Positions 15,146 through 24,053 of a stretch of DNA of 51,802 nucleotides are shown in pieces. The position numbers and the translations under genes were made by a program. Source of the DNA: an uncultured Clostridia bacterium (GTDB lineage: Bacteria > Bacillota > Clostridia > Oscillospirales > JAAYOS01); the NCBI GenBank assembly GCA_947630675.1, contig CANRIN010000007.1, positions 1 to 51,802 of the forward strand. Direction: 5' to 3'. The notes beneath the pieces are model-generated. The model had not been told where the DNA came from. It worked only from the letters and a program-made list of their open reading frames with translations, and did no database searches. Every line of letters starts with the position of its first letter. Position 1 is the first letter of the stretch.

Positions 15146-15763
15146 ATGAAGGTTCTTATCGTAAACGGAAGCCCGCGTATGAACGGAAACACCGCCCTCG
15201 CGCTCGGCGAGATGGAGAAGGTGTTTGCCGAGGAGGGCATCGAGGTCGAGCGAATGGATATCGGCGCACAGGCGATACGCAGCTGCATCGCCTGCGGAAA
15301 ATGCGGCACGCTCGGAAAGTGCGTCTTTGACGACGCGGTGAATCTCGCCGCGCAGAAATTCGAGGAGTGCGACGGGCTCGTCGTCGGCAGCCCGGTCTAC
15401 TACGCCTCCGCCAACGCTACGCTCGTGGCGTTCCTCACCCGCCTCTTTTACAGCACGGCCTTCGACAAGACGATGAAGGTCGGCGCGGCGGTCGTCTCCG
15501 CGCGCCGCGGAGGACTCACCTCCTCCTTTGACGAGCTCAACAAGTTCTTCACGATATCCGGCATGCCGGTCGCGTCGAGCAGCTACTGGAACGGCGTCCA
15601 CGGCGCCGCTCCCGGCGAGGCTGCGGGCGATGCCGAGGGTCTTCAGACCGTGCGCACCCTTGCCCGCAACATGAGCTTTCTCATAAAGAGCATAGCTCTC
15701 GGCAAGGAGAAGTACGGTCTTCCGAAGAAGGAGAAGACGGTGCGCACGAACTTCATCCGCTGA
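15146..15763 (+). CDS. Iron-sulfur flavoprotein (Isf-like, NADPH-dependent FMN reductase family)
   Basis: 205 residues; GGAGGA precedes ATG 15146. A flavodoxin-like fold with the FMN phosphate loop NGSPRMNGNT (7-16) and GSPVYYASANA. Compact cysteine motif C47-x2-C50-x2-C53-x5-C59 matches the Isf [4Fe-4S] ligand pattern. It probably shuttles electrons between ferredoxin or NAD(P)H and small acceptors in this anaerobe. Acceptors are unknown. A strong terminator follows. Confidence 0.88.
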   Translation: MKVLIVNGSPRMNGNTALALGEMEKVFAEEGIEVERMDIGAQAIRSCIACGKCGTLGKCVFDDAVNLAAQKFEECDGLVVGSPVYYASANATLVAFLTRLFYSTAFDKTMKVGAAVVSARRGGLTSSFDELNKFFTISGMPVASSSYWNGVHGAAPGEAAGDAEGLQTVRTLARNMSFLIKSIALGKEKYGLPKKEKTVRTNFIR

Positions 15764-15790
15764 CAGGCGCCGTCACAACTCAAAACGGTC

Positions 15791-15818
15791 AAGGGGCAGG
15801 CGCAAGCCTGCCCCTTTT
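15791..15818. terminator. Intrinsic terminator after the flavoprotein gene
   Basis: AAGGGGCAGGC-GCAA-GCCTGCCCCTT followed by TT and GTCTTT. Strong on the plus strand. Confidence 0.9.
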
Positions 15819-15834
15819 GTCTTTCTCCGCGGAG

Positions 15835-15863
15835 TGGACTTTTTTCCGCTTATATGATACAAT
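15835..15863 (+). promoter_or_regulatory. Promoter of dcd
   Basis: TGGACT (15835-15840), 17-base spacer, TACAAT (15858-15863), 36 bases before the dcd start. Confidence 0.5.
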
Positions 15864-15898
15864 AGCGAAAAAGCCGCAAAGAATATTGGAGGCGCGAT

Positions 15899-16435
15899 AT
15901 GATACTCTCCGACGGAACAATACGCAGAATGCTGCGGGACGGCACGCTCCGCATCTCCCCCATGGAGGACAGCCAGATACAGCCCGCAAGCGTCGACATC
16001 CGGCTCGGCAGCACCTTCAGCGTGGTGGAGGACTCTCCCTCCGGAAAGATAACCCTCGAAAACGAGATATGCTACCGCACCATCACGAGCGACACATACG
16101 TGCTGCTGCCGAACCAGTTCGTCCTCGCGACGACGATGGAGTTCTTCGACCTGCCGAACGACATCACGGCGTTCGTCGAGGGACGCAGCTCGCTCGGCAG
16201 AATGGGTCTCTTTATACAGAACGCCGGCTGGGTCGACCCCGGCTTCAGGGGCGAGATAACGCTCGAGCTGTACAACGCGAACCGCTGCGCTATCGAGCTG
16301 AAGGCGGGGCGGAGAGTGGGCCAGCTCGTGTTCAGCCGGATGGACGCCGCGGCGGAGAAGCCGTACAGCGGCAAGTATCAGGACCAGCGCGGCGCGACCG
16401 GCTCCCGCGTCTACCTCGACGAGGAGGCGGAGTGA
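15899..16435 (+). CDS. dcd: dCTP deaminase
   Basis: 178 residues, within the usual 174-195 range. Opens with ILSDGTIRRML, then QIQPASVDIRLG, the trimer-interface core VEGRSSLGRMGLFIQ, NAGWVDPGFRGEITLEL containing the catalytic Glu, and GQLVFSRMD. It deaminates dCTP to dUTP for thymidylate synthesis; some members also hydrolyse dUTP to dUMP, and the motifs do not settle which applies. GGAGG lies 8 bases before the ATG. One base separates it from the next gene. Confidence 0.95.
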   Translation: MILSDGTIRRMLRDGTLRISPMEDSQIQPASVDIRLGSTFSVVEDSPSGKITLENEICYRTITSDTYVLLPNQFVLATTMEFFDLPNDITAFVEGRSSLGRMGLFIQNAGWVDPGFRGEITLELYNANRCAIELKAGRRVGQLVFSRMDAAAEKPYSGKYQDQRGATGSRVYLDEEAE

Positions 16436-16436
16436 C

Positions 16437-17015
16437 ATGAGCGAGACTCTCAGGAGGGTCATCCTTTCGGACGGCTCGCCGCTCGAATACACGCTTGTGC
16501 GCGGAGGCGTGAAGAACATCAATCTGCGCGTCCGGACGGACGGCACGGTGCGTGTCTCCGCGCCCGCGAGGGTACCCGTGGGTACTGCGGACAGCATCGT
16601 GCTCGGGCGCGCGGAGTTCATCCGCTCCGCGCGTGAGGAGCTTCGCCGCCGTGAGGAGCGGCGTCCCGCCCCGGAGCGGCGCATCCCGGAGGCGGAGTGC
16701 CGCGCCGCCATCCGCGCGGCGGTGGACGCGGTCTACCCCGCGTTTCGCTCCATGGGCGTCCCCTACCCCGAGCTGCGCTTCCGCGATATGAAGACGCGCT
16801 GGGGCGTCTGCCGGTACCGCGACGGGATAGTCACCTTCAACACGCGCCTTGCCTACGCGCCGAGGGAATGCATAGAATACGTCGCGGCGCACGAGCTCTG
16901 CCACTTCATCCACCCCGACCACTCCGCGCGCTTCCACGCCCTCATGGCGTCCGTCATGCCGGACTACCGCGAACGGAAGCGGCGTCTCTCGGAGAGCGCC
17001 GCCGCGTGGCTGTAG
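16437..17015 (+). CDS. YgjP-like metallopeptidase-domain protein (DUF45)
   Basis: 192 residues. The zinc site HELCHFIHPDH gives H152, E153, H156 and probably H162. The preceding RFRDMKTRWGVC block and the end YRERKRRL are typical of DUF45/YgjP-like zincin proteins. Cytosolic, no signal peptide. Role in bacteria poorly known. Starts 1 base after the dcd stop with GGAGGCGGAG upstream, so it is co-transcribed with dcd. Confidence 0.88.
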   Translation: MSETLRRVILSDGSPLEYTLVRGGVKNINLRVRTDGTVRVSAPARVPVGTADSIVLGRAEFIRSAREELRRREERRPAPERRIPEAECRAAIRAAVDAVYPAFRSMGVPYPELRFRDMKTRWGVCRYRDGIVTFNTRLAYAPRECIEYVAAHELCHFIHPDHSARFHALMASVMPDYRERKRRLSESAAAWL

Positions 17016-17021
17016 TCATCT

Positions 17022-17455
17022 CGCGGCGAATCGCAGTCGCGGGCCAAAGCCCGCTCCTTTACCAATTCGCCGCGGGGCCGCCGTACAGGTCAAAGCCCTG
17101 TCGACGGCAACGCTCCGCTCTGCAATTCCCACGCGGCTGGGCCGCGTGGGAGCCCTTCTGATTGAAATGCTCGCCGGAAATGAATTCCGGCTCCGCAAAG
17201 TTGCTTGCCTATGGCAAGCAACTTTAACCGCGCGAACCGGCGCGGAACCGCCTGCGGCGCTTCGAAGCGCGCTACGCGAGAGGAGTTTTTCCGCCGTACA
17301 CGCCGCCGAAAAAGCGGATAAAACTCTATTCGCCGCTAAAACGGCACCTCCGGTTCGTACAATGTTGGGACGTCGGCGCGGAGCGCCGAGGTCTAATGCG
17401 CCCGGTAGAAAGTGATGGTGCGTAACAGGTCTAGGGGCGCATTCTCTGCGAGGCG
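17022..17455. repeat. Composite hairpin repeat, locus B (gene-free spacer 17016-17678)
   Basis: Module D (17022-17074) and module E (17397-17455) are inverted copies of those at locus A. In D the A-T pair of CGGCAAAT/ATTTGCCG at locus A becomes a G-C pair here (CGGCGAAT/ATTCGCCG). Module H (17127-17246) holds four successive hairpins: CCCACGCGGC/GCCGCGTGGG, GCCGGAA/TTCCGGC, a 13-bp AAAGTTGCTTGCC stem, and CCGCGC/GCGCGG. Module L lies at 17283-17326. The remaining 17456-17678 contains a small GAGATAC/GTATCTC hairpin near 17550 and a TATGAT at 17619 that may be a -10 box of the next gene. Confidence 0.75.
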
Positions 17456-17678
17456 GGCGCGGGAAATCACGCGCGCTATGCGCACGGACGCTTTGCGGCC
17501 GCAGCGACGTGCATATTGAAAGCGGCCCCGCCGTGTGGTATCATTGAGATACGAAGGTATCTCCCGCGATTTTAGAAATATTTAAGATATAGTTTCTTTG
17601 GAGTTTAGATTTCCCTGATATGATATGACTGTAAGCTCAAAGGAGACGTCTCGTGAGAGCTTCGGAAAGGAGCGGCTT

Positions 17679-19691
17679 ATGAAAAAGCTCAGAAACAACA
17701 AGCATTTTGTGACATTCGTGTGCCTCATCGTCGGGTCGGCTCTGCTCTGCTCCGCGGCGGTCGCGAATATCGGCAACGCCGGAGGGTATGAGGCGTACAA
17801 GGACGGGCTTCTCGGGCTCTTCTCCCTCGACAACTACTCCGCCACGCTGAAGGGCACGGCGCTGTTTGACGGCGAGGTCGTCGATGAAGCGACCTACACC
17901 GAACAGCTCAACCGAAACGCCGGCGTGGGCGAGGCGGCGGCGTACAACACCGAGGATGACTCCGGCCGCTACTCCAACTGGTATGTCGTCAACCCCGCAG
18001 ACCACGAGAGCGGCGACAAGTACACCTACTACTACTTCAACGGCTCCCGATACTCGGACGGCTCTCCGAAGGCCAGGTCGTGGTCGCTGAACTCCACCAA
18101 CTATCTCAGCACCTCCTTCGGCGGCGACTTCGACCCGAGCGACCCGGAATCCGCGAAGATCGTGCGTCTGCTCGAGGCGGCGGCGGACCTGCTCGTCGGC
18201 GACCTCAAGAACAACTTCGTCTACCTCGGCGGAGAGAACGGCAGCTCGAGCTACCGCGTAAGTCTCAGCCAGAGCCAGCTTCCGGAGATAGTTCAGGCGG
18301 CCATCTCGCTTGTACTGAGCGAGTACACCGGCTATAACGGCAGCGTCATTTATGAGGAGCCCATCGCCGAAGTCATAGATAGTGCCGCGCCGCAGGAGAC
18401 TGCCGAGCCATACTCCTACGACTACTACACCTCTCAGCCCAAGGACGACGACCCGGTCGCAGGCAAGACCGACTACGAGCGGCTGCTTGACAGCATCGAG
18501 GTGCCGTTCACCGACATGACCGGCGGCGAGAGCCATGCCACCGGCTACTCGGAGCTTCGCGGCATGGAGGACGCCGTCGACCTCGAGTATGACGGCAGCG
18601 ACTCCGACTTCACCACGCGCTACGACGCGGCGTGGAGAGAGGCGCGCAGACGCCTCGAGAGCGGCGAAGCAGGCTACTATATCATCACGAAGGACTGCGG
18701 CCTCGAGAAGTACGCTTCGGACACCGACTACTATCTCTCGCTCAATAAGACCGGCCGGCTCTTCTTCGACAGCCCCCGCGCCTTCTTCTCGCTCCTCAAG
18801 GACGAACCGTATGTTGACAGCGCGATATGCGAATTCACTCTCGACCGCGACGGACACATCACCCAGAACACCCTCGAGGGCACGCTTTCGATGAGGCTGC
18901 TGAACGGCGAGCGCCACACCCTCACGATCCGCGTCGACGCGGAGATGTACGACATCGGCACGACGAAGATAGCCCTCCCGGTGATAGAGCCGATGGACTA
19001 CGTCACCGACCGCTCGCGCGCGACCTACGAGAACGGCTATGAGTACACCATCACGCAGAACGGCATCACGACCGTCCACTCCGACGAGGAGGACAGCAAG
19101 CGCGACACGTTCTACCGCTTCAGCAATATGACCCCCCTGGACCGGTTCGACGACCTCTCGATCTACCTCTTAGGCCAGTCCATCCCCTACACCTACTTCG
19201 ACCTCACCGAGGGCAATGTCGACCTCGCGGGCCTCGCGGAGACGCACTACCTCTACGCCGATCCCGAAGCCTTCGCCTCCGACGGCACCCTGAATAAGGA
19301 TTCGGAACAGCCTCTCGTGTGGCTCGCGGTAGAGAAGGACCTTTTCGACAACGTGACGTGCGCGCAGATTTTCTCCAATCACGACGGCGTGCTATGGTAC
19401 TCCGAGAACATGGGATGCACGCCGGACGAAGTAACGCAGGTCCTGCTTGACGACTACCGCGCCATCACCGGTAAGGAGTACGAGGGCACGACGGTGTGGG
19501 ACACCTCCGGCAACAACATCGTCGGCTTCGACTCCGCCGAGGGCTCCGATCTCTACCCCTACAGCGCGGAAGCCTCTCCCATGGACGGCATAGACGACAC
19601 GCTCGGCATCATCGGCGGAGCGGACGGGCCCACCGGTGTCATGGTAACCGGCCCGGGCGAGCCTCTGGACGGCTCCGGCTCCGACAACTGA
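17679..19691 (+). CDS. Large secreted or membrane-anchored protein of unknown function
   Basis: 670 residues from ATG 17679, chosen for AAAGGAGCGG just upstream; an earlier in-frame ATG at 17625 lacks one. Residues 1-28 have a basic start and a hydrophobic segment (VCLIVGSALLCSAAVANI) acting as signal or anchor. The body is acidic and rich in Tyr, Asp and Ser (e.g. YTYYYFNGSRYSDGSPKARS) and has beta-rich character; no enzyme motif was recognised. The last 30 residues carry GIIGGADGPT (643-652), a motif known from the beta subunit of sodium-pumping decarboxylases (OadB), here without any membrane domain around it. It sits alone between a repeat spacer and the ABC operon. Confidence 0.8.
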   Translation: MKKLRNNKHFVTFVCLIVGSALLCSAAVANIGNAGGYEAYKDGLLGLFSLDNYSATLKGTALFDGEVVDEATYTEQLNRNAGVGEAAAYNTEDDSGRYSNWYVVNPADHESGDKYTYYYFNGSRYSDGSPKARSWSLNSTNYLSTSFGGDFDPSDPESAKIVRLLEAAADLLVGDLKNNFVYLGGENGSSSYRVSLSQSQLPEIVQAAISLVLSEYTGYNGSVIYEEPIAEVIDSAAPQETAEPYSYDYYTSQPKDDDPVAGKTDYERLLDSIEVPFTDMTGGESHATGYSELRGMEDAVDLEYDGSDSDFTTRYDAAWREARRRLESGEAGYYIITKDCGLEKYASDTDYYLSLNKTGRLFFDSPRAFFSLLKDEPYVDSAICEFTLDRDGHITQNTLEGTLSMRLLNGERHTLTIRVDAEMYDIGTTKIALPVIEPMDYVTDRSRATYENGYEYTITQNGITTVHSDEEDSKRDTFYRFSNMTPLDRFDDLSIYLLGQSIPYTYFDLTEGNVDLAGLAETHYLYADPEAFASDGTLNKDSEQPLVWLAVEKDLFDNVTCAQIFSNHDGVLWYSENMGCTPDEVTQVLLDDYRAITGKEYEGTTVWDTSGNNIVGFDSAEGSDLYPYSAEASPMDGIDDTLGIIGGADGPTGVMVTGPGEPLDGSGSDN

Positions 19692-19783
19692 CCAAACCTA
19701 CTCTTCTTTCCATTCCATATTTCCCGCCGGGACGGGCGCGTGTTCCTATCACGCGCCCGGCTTCGGCACCTTCGGAGGACGTT

Positions 19784-20530
19784 ATGACGGAAATGACAGG
19801 CGTACCGGCGGTACGCGTTTCAAATATGACAAAGCTCTACAAGAACGGGCGCGGAGTGAAGAACATCGACCTCACGCTCGAGCCCGGCGACATCGTCGGG
19901 CTTCTCGGCCCGAACGGCTCGGGCAAGACGACGATAATGAAGGTCATAGTCGGCCTCTGCCATGCCACGGATGGCACGGCGGAGGTCTTCGGCCACTCGG
20001 TAGAGCGCGACTACGAGGCGGCGGCAAGGCACATCGGCGCGCTCATAGAGTCCCCCGCGCTCTACTACAATCTCTCGGCGGAGAAAAATCTCCGCCTCGC
20101 GGCGCGTGTGCGCGGCGCGGGCGACGAGGACATCGCGCGGGTGCTCGCGCTCGTGCGGCTCGACCGCTACGCGCGCGACAAGGTCGCGCGCTTCTCGCTC
20201 GGCATGAAGCAGCGCCTCGGCCTCGCGCTCGCGCTCCTCGGAAGTCCCGACCTCCTCGTCCTCGACGAGCCGACGAACGGTCTCGACATCGAGGGCACGG
20301 TCGAGGTGCGCGAGCTGATACTCCGCCTCGCCGCCGAGCGCGGACATGCCTTCCTGATAGCGAGCCATCTCGCAAGCGAGATAGAGCGCACCTGCAATAA
20401 GGTTGCGATAATCCACGAGGGCGAGCTGCTGAGCTTTGTCCCGGTGGCGGAGGCCGTCCGCCGCGCTCCTACGCTCGAGGACTACTTCCTCGCGGAGGTC
20501 AGGCAGAAGCGCGGCAGCGCGGTGATATAA
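19784..20530 (+). CDS. ABC transporter ATP-binding protein (BcrA-like exporter)
   Basis: 248 residues; ATG 19784 with GGAGGA 4 bases upstream. Walker A GPNGSGKT, signature FSLGMKQRLGLA (a BcrA-type SLGMKQR motif), Walker B LLVLDEPTNGLD, and H-loop IASHLASEIE. BcrA-type ATPases work with ABC-2 membrane proteins to export peptide antibiotics or lipids. Followed 12 bases later by the permease and then by a two-component system, suggesting inducible defence or envelope-stress export. A CGGGCGCGTG/CACGCGCCCG hairpin at 19734-19760 lies just before the ribosome site. Confidence 0.9.
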   Translation: MTEMTGVPAVRVSNMTKLYKNGRGVKNIDLTLEPGDIVGLLGPNGSGKTTIMKVIVGLCHATDGTAEVFGHSVERDYEAAARHIGALIESPALYYNLSAEKNLRLAARVRGAGDEDIARVLALVRLDRYARDKVARFSLGMKQRLGLALALLGSPDLLVLDEPTNGLDIEGTVEVRELILRLAAERGHAFLIASHLASEIERTCNKVAIIHEGELLSFVPVAEAVRRAPTLEDYFLAEVRQKRGSAVI

Positions 20531-20542
20531 GGAGGGGTCGGT

Positions 20543-21280
20543 ATGCAGCTTTTCGGAAGATCCTACCGCTGCGAGCTGAGAAAGCTGCTCGCGCGGAAGA
20601 AGTTCATAGTTTTCCTCGCGCTCGAGGTCGCGATATGCGGCATCGTGCTTCTCGTGCAGCTCGCTGTCGAGCACGTCAGCGGCCTTGCCTTCAACGTCAA
20701 CCTCAGGATGATGCTGCTCGGGTTCTTCATCAGCGCGTATATACCGCTCGTGAGTTTCATGGCGGTGTGCGACCTGTTCTCGAGCGAGCTTCAGGACGGC
20801 TCGCTCCGCGCCTCTCTGCTCCTGCCCGCGAGCCGCTTCAAGGTCTACCTCGCAAAGGCGCTCGCGGCGTACACCATAGCCGTCGTCTACCTCTTCTCGC
20901 TCTTTGTGGTGACGGCGGCGCTCGAGCTGTCCTTCGGCTCGACGCTTCACGGCTTCTTTGAGAGCTTCGGGAGCTACCTGCTCGATGCGATACCCCTCGC
21001 CGTCGTGATACTCATGGCGGTGTTCTTCAACCAGATACTCCGCTCGCCGACGCTTGCGATGCTGCTCTGCATCGGCGTGCTCATCACGGCGTACATCGTG
21101 AACATCTTCCTGCCGCAGGTCGGCGCGATGCTCTTCACGAGCTACGGCCAGTGGCACAACCTCTTTATCGGCAAGGCGCTCCCCTTCCTGCCGATGATGA
21201 TGAAGATAGGTCTGCTTCTCGGCTACGGGACGGTGTTCTTCAGCGCCGGCTACTATATCTTCGAGCGCAGGGATATGTGA
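20543..21280 (+). CDS. ABC-2-type transporter permease
   Basis: 245 residues with about six hydrophobic segments (first near 20-40, LEVAICGIVLLVQL; last near 215-238). Overall pattern fits BcrB/ABC-2 permeases: short cytosolic N-terminus (FGRSYRCELRKLLARKKF), then paired helices with SSELQDGSLRASLLLPASR in the coupling region. GGAGGGG lies before the ATG. It probably forms the membrane part of the exporter with the preceding ATPase. Confidence 0.85.
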   Translation: MQLFGRSYRCELRKLLARKKFIVFLALEVAICGIVLLVQLAVEHVSGLAFNVNLRMMLLGFFISAYIPLVSFMAVCDLFSSELQDGSLRASLLLPASRFKVYLAKALAAYTIAVVYLFSLFVVTAALELSFGSTLHGFFESFGSYLLDAIPLAVVILMAVFFNQILRSPTLAMLLCIGVLITAYIVNIFLPQVGAMLFTSYGQWHNLFIGKALPFLPMMMKIGLLLGYGTVFFSAGYYIFERRDM

Positions 21281-21281
21281 T

Positions 21282-22439
21282 ATGTCGCTAAAAAAGAGGC
21301 TCGTCATCACGATAATACTGATGGTGCTCATCCCGGCAACGTTGCTTCTGCTCATTGCCGGGGTGATGTATTCCGTGTTTCTGCTCGGAGGCGGCGCTGA
21401 GCCCCCGCCGGACACCATCGTACTCAATGATGAGTTTTTCGCCCAGGCGCTCGACCCGGGCGGCAGAATATTCAAGCTTGCGCTCATCTTCGTCATCTGC
21501 GCGATAGTGGCGGTCACCGCGTCGTTCATAGTGGGCGTGACCTACATCTCGCGGAAGATCCTCCCGCCGATGGAGGAGCTTGCACGGGCGGCGCGGCGGA
21601 TAAGCTCGGGCGAGCTCGAGTTTGAGATACTCGGCTCGAACGTATCGGAGATAAGCGACCTCTGCGGCGCGTTTGACGAGATGCGCCGGCGCCTCCGCGA
21701 CAACATTGCGGCGGAGCTCGAGCTTGAGCGCGAACGCAACCTCATGCTCGCGCACATATCCCACGACCTCCGCACGCCGATAACCTCGATACAGGGCTAC
21801 GCGGAGGGACTGCTCGACGGCGTCGCCTCCACCGAGGAGATGCGGCGGCGCTACCTCGAAACGATAGTCGCGAAGTCCGGCTCGATGCAGCGGATGATCG
21901 AGCAATTGAGCGACTTCTCCGAGCTCGAGCTGGGGCGGATGGCGTTCGACTTCAGGAGCCTCGACATAGTGGGATTTCTCCGCGCCATAGGCGACGACTA
22001 CCGCACCGACATCGAGAGCGCGGACGCGTCCTTCTCGCTCACTCTCCCGGAGGAGCCGGTGACCGTCCGCCTAGACCCCGAGAAAATGGGGCGGGTCTTT
22101 TCAAATATACTCACAAACGCGATAAAGTACCGCTCGCCGGAGCGCCGCCTCGAAATAGAGCTTTCGGCGGAGCGGACACCGACGGGGATACACATCACCG
22201 TCGCGGACAACGGCAAGGGCGTCCCGCCGGAGGACCTTGAGCGGGTGTTCGAGGGCTTCTACCGCGCCGACCCCGCGCGGACCGGCGGAACGTCCGGCCA
22301 CGGCCTCGGCCTCGCGATATCGCAGCGGATAGTCCTCCGCCACAACGGCCGCATCTGGATGACCCTGCGCGACGGCGGCGGAAGCGAGATACACATAACT
22401 CTGCCCGGGGAGGATAACGATGAAAATTCTGATAGTTGA
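21282..22439 (+). CDS. Sensor histidine kinase
   Basis: 385 residues. Two membrane segments (about 8-32 and 66-88) enclose a short 30-residue outer loop, then a HAMP-like region (PPMEELARAARRISSGELEF), the H box with phospho-acceptor His161 in ISHDLRTPI, N box NILTNAIKYRS, and G boxes DNGKGVPPEDLERVFEGF and SGHGLGLAIS. The tiny sensor loop is typical of intramembrane-sensing kinases that work with ABC transporters. It starts 1 base after the permease stop and overlaps the regulator gene by 20 bases. Confidence 0.93.
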   Translation: MSLKKRLVITIILMVLIPATLLLLIAGVMYSVFLLGGGAEPPPDTIVLNDEFFAQALDPGGRIFKLALIFVICAIVAVTASFIVGVTYISRKILPPMEELARAARRISSGELEFEILGSNVSEISDLCGAFDEMRRRLRDNIAAELELERERNLMLAHISHDLRTPITSIQGYAEGLLDGVASTEEMRRRYLETIVAKSGSMQRMIEQLSDFSELELGRMAFDFRSLDIVGFLRAIGDDYRTDIESADASFSLTLPEEPVTVRLDPEKMGRVFSNILTNAIKYRSPERRLEIELSAERTPTGIHITVADNGKGVPPEDLERVFEGFYRADPARTGGTSGHGLGLAISQRIVLRHNGRIWMTLRDGGGSEIHITLPGEDNDENSDS

Positions 22440-23100
22440 AGACGACCGCTCTATTGCCGAGCTCGAGCGGGACTACCTCGCCCTTGACGGCTACGAGTGC
22501 GACATCGCCGAGGACGGCGTCACCGGCCTCCGGATGGCGCTCGGACACAGCTACGACCTCATAATCCTCGACATCATGCTTCCCGGCATGGACGGCTTCG
22601 AGGTGCTGAAGCGCATCCGCGCCGAGAAGGAGACGCCGCTCATCCTCCTCTCGGCAAAGCAGGAGGACTTCGACAAGATACGCGGCCTCGGCCTCGGCGC
22701 GGACGACTATATGACAAAGCCCTTCAGCCCGGGCGAGCTCGTCGCGCGGGTCGGGAGCCACATCGAGCGCTACTCCCGCCTCACCGGCGTGAAGCGCTCG
22801 AACATCCTTCGCATCAGGAGCCTCGAGATAGACCGCGACGAGCACGTCGTGCGCGTCGGCGGCAACGCCGTCCCGCTCACGGCAAAGGAGTACGACCTGC
22901 TTCTCTTCTTCGCGGAGAACCCGAACCGCGTCTTCAGCCGCGAGCAGCTCTTCGAGCGGATATGGGGCGAGGACTCGTTCGGCGACCTCGCGACGGTGAC
23001 GGTACACGTCCGCCGCATCCGCGAGAAGATCGAGCCGGACGCCGCGAACCCGCAGTATATCGAGACGGTGTGGGGCGCGGGCTACCGCTTCCGCGCATGA
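22420..23100 (+). CDS. OmpR-family response regulator
   Basis: 226 residues. Receiver domain 1-118 with acidic pocket EDD (7-9), phospho-acceptor Asp51 in LIILDIMLPG, and Lys in DYMTKPF near 101. The C-terminal winged helix (about 128-225) contains PLTAKEYDLLLFF and VTVHVRRIREKIE ending WGAGYRFRA. It likely controls this transporter operon in response to the upstream kinase. Its TGA overlaps the ATG of the radical SAM gene. Confidence 0.95.
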   Translation: MKILIVEDDRSIAELERDYLALDGYECDIAEDGVTGLRMALGHSYDLIILDIMLPGMDGFEVLKRIRAEKETPLILLSAKQEDFDKIRGLGLGADDYMTKPFSPGELVARVGSHIERYSRLTGVKRSNILRIRSLEIDRDEHVVRVGGNAVPLTAKEYDLLLFFAENPNRVFSREQLFERIWGEDSFGDLATVTVHVRRIREKIEPDAANPQYIETVWGAGYRFRA

Positions 23101-24002
23101 GCGGCGTGGACTTTGTCCCGCGCCGCTGTACGCTCTGCCCCAGGGAGTGCGGCGCGGACAGGACCTCCGGGCGCGGGATATGCGGGGGCGGCGCGAAGGT
23201 GCGTGTGGCGCGCGCCGCCGCGCACTACTGGGAGGAGCCGTGCATCAGCGGCGAGCGCGGCGCGGGCGCGGTGTTCTTCTCCGGCTGCCCGCTGGGGTGC
23301 ATCTTCTGCCAGAACCGCGAGATAAGCGCCGAAAACTTCGGCAAGGACCTCACGGTGGAGCAGCTTGCGGAGGTGTTCCGCCGGCTCGAGCGCGAGGGCG
23401 TCCACACCCTCGACCTCGTCACGCCGACGCACTACACCCCGTGGATACTCGCGGCGCTCGACCTCGCGCGGCCGCGCATCCCGGTCGTCTGGAACACCGG
23501 CGGATATGAGAAGACAGGGACGCTGAAAGCTCTCGAGGGAAAAGTCGACGTGTTTCTCCCCGATTTGAAGTACCGCTCGGCCGCGCTCTCCGCGCGCTTC
23601 AGCGGAGCCGAAGACTACTTCGACCGCGCGTCCGCCGCGATAGCGGAGATGCACCGCCAGACCGGGGCGTACCGCTTCGACGGCGGCGGGATACTCACGC
23701 GCGGCGTGCTCGTGCGGCACCTCGTCCTCCCCGGTCACGCGGAGGACAGCATCGCGGTTTTCGAGGCACTCAGCGACCTCGTCCCACCGGACGAGATCCT
23801 CGTCGGACTGATGAGCCAGTACACCCCGCCGCGCGAGCCGCCGGAGGACTTCCCGCCGGAGCTCCGCCGACGTCTCAGTGAGGACGAGTATGAGCTCGTC
23901 GCCGACGCAGTCCATGCCCTCGGCTTCGAGGGCTATGAACAGGAGCTCTCGAGCGCGCAGGAGGAGTACACTCCCCCGTTCGACCTTACTGGTCTTGATT
24001 AG
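23097..24002 (+). CDS. Radical SAM protein, PflA-like activase
   Basis: 301 residues. The [4Fe-4S]-SAM motif C64-x3-C68-x2-C71 lies in FFSGCPLGCIFCQN. An N-terminal cysteine group (C11, C14, C18 in CTLCPRECG) is typical of the PflA-like branch also seen with AmmeMemoRadiSam proteins. Conserved DLVTPTHYTPW and VVWNTGGYE follow. It is translationally coupled to the response regulator (ATGA). Its target is unknown and no glycyl radical enzyme is encoded in the window. The operon placement may only reflect co-transcription. Confidence 0.88.
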   Translation: MSGVDFVPRRCTLCPRECGADRTSGRGICGGGAKVRVARAAAHYWEEPCISGERGAGAVFFSGCPLGCIFCQNREISAENFGKDLTVEQLAEVFRRLEREGVHTLDLVTPTHYTPWILAALDLARPRIPVVWNTGGYEKTGTLKALEGKVDVFLPDLKYRSAALSARFSGAEDYFDRASAAIAEMHRQTGAYRFDGGGILTRGVLVRHLVLPGHAEDSIAVFEALSDLVPPDEILVGLMSQYTPPREPPEDFPPELRRRLSEDEYELVADAVHALGFEGYEQELSSAQEEYTPPFDLTGLD

Positions 24003-24024
24003 TCAAAATTTTGTTCGATTTTGC

Positions 24025-24053
24025 TTGCAATTCAAGAACGTATGTGCTAAAAT
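24025..24053 (+). promoter_or_regulatory. Promoter of the RidA-VOC pair, -10 fused to a terminator stem
   Basis: TTGCAA (24025-24030), 17-base spacer, TAAAAT (24048-24053). The -10 shares three bases with the left arm of the terminator that follows, so transcription would start inside that hairpin, near 24060. Confidence 0.55.

Noticed and set aside
19607-19680. Sodium-translocating decarboxylase beta subunit, suggested by GGADGPT
   Set aside because: Only the short motif is shared; the protein lacks the many membrane helices of OadB.
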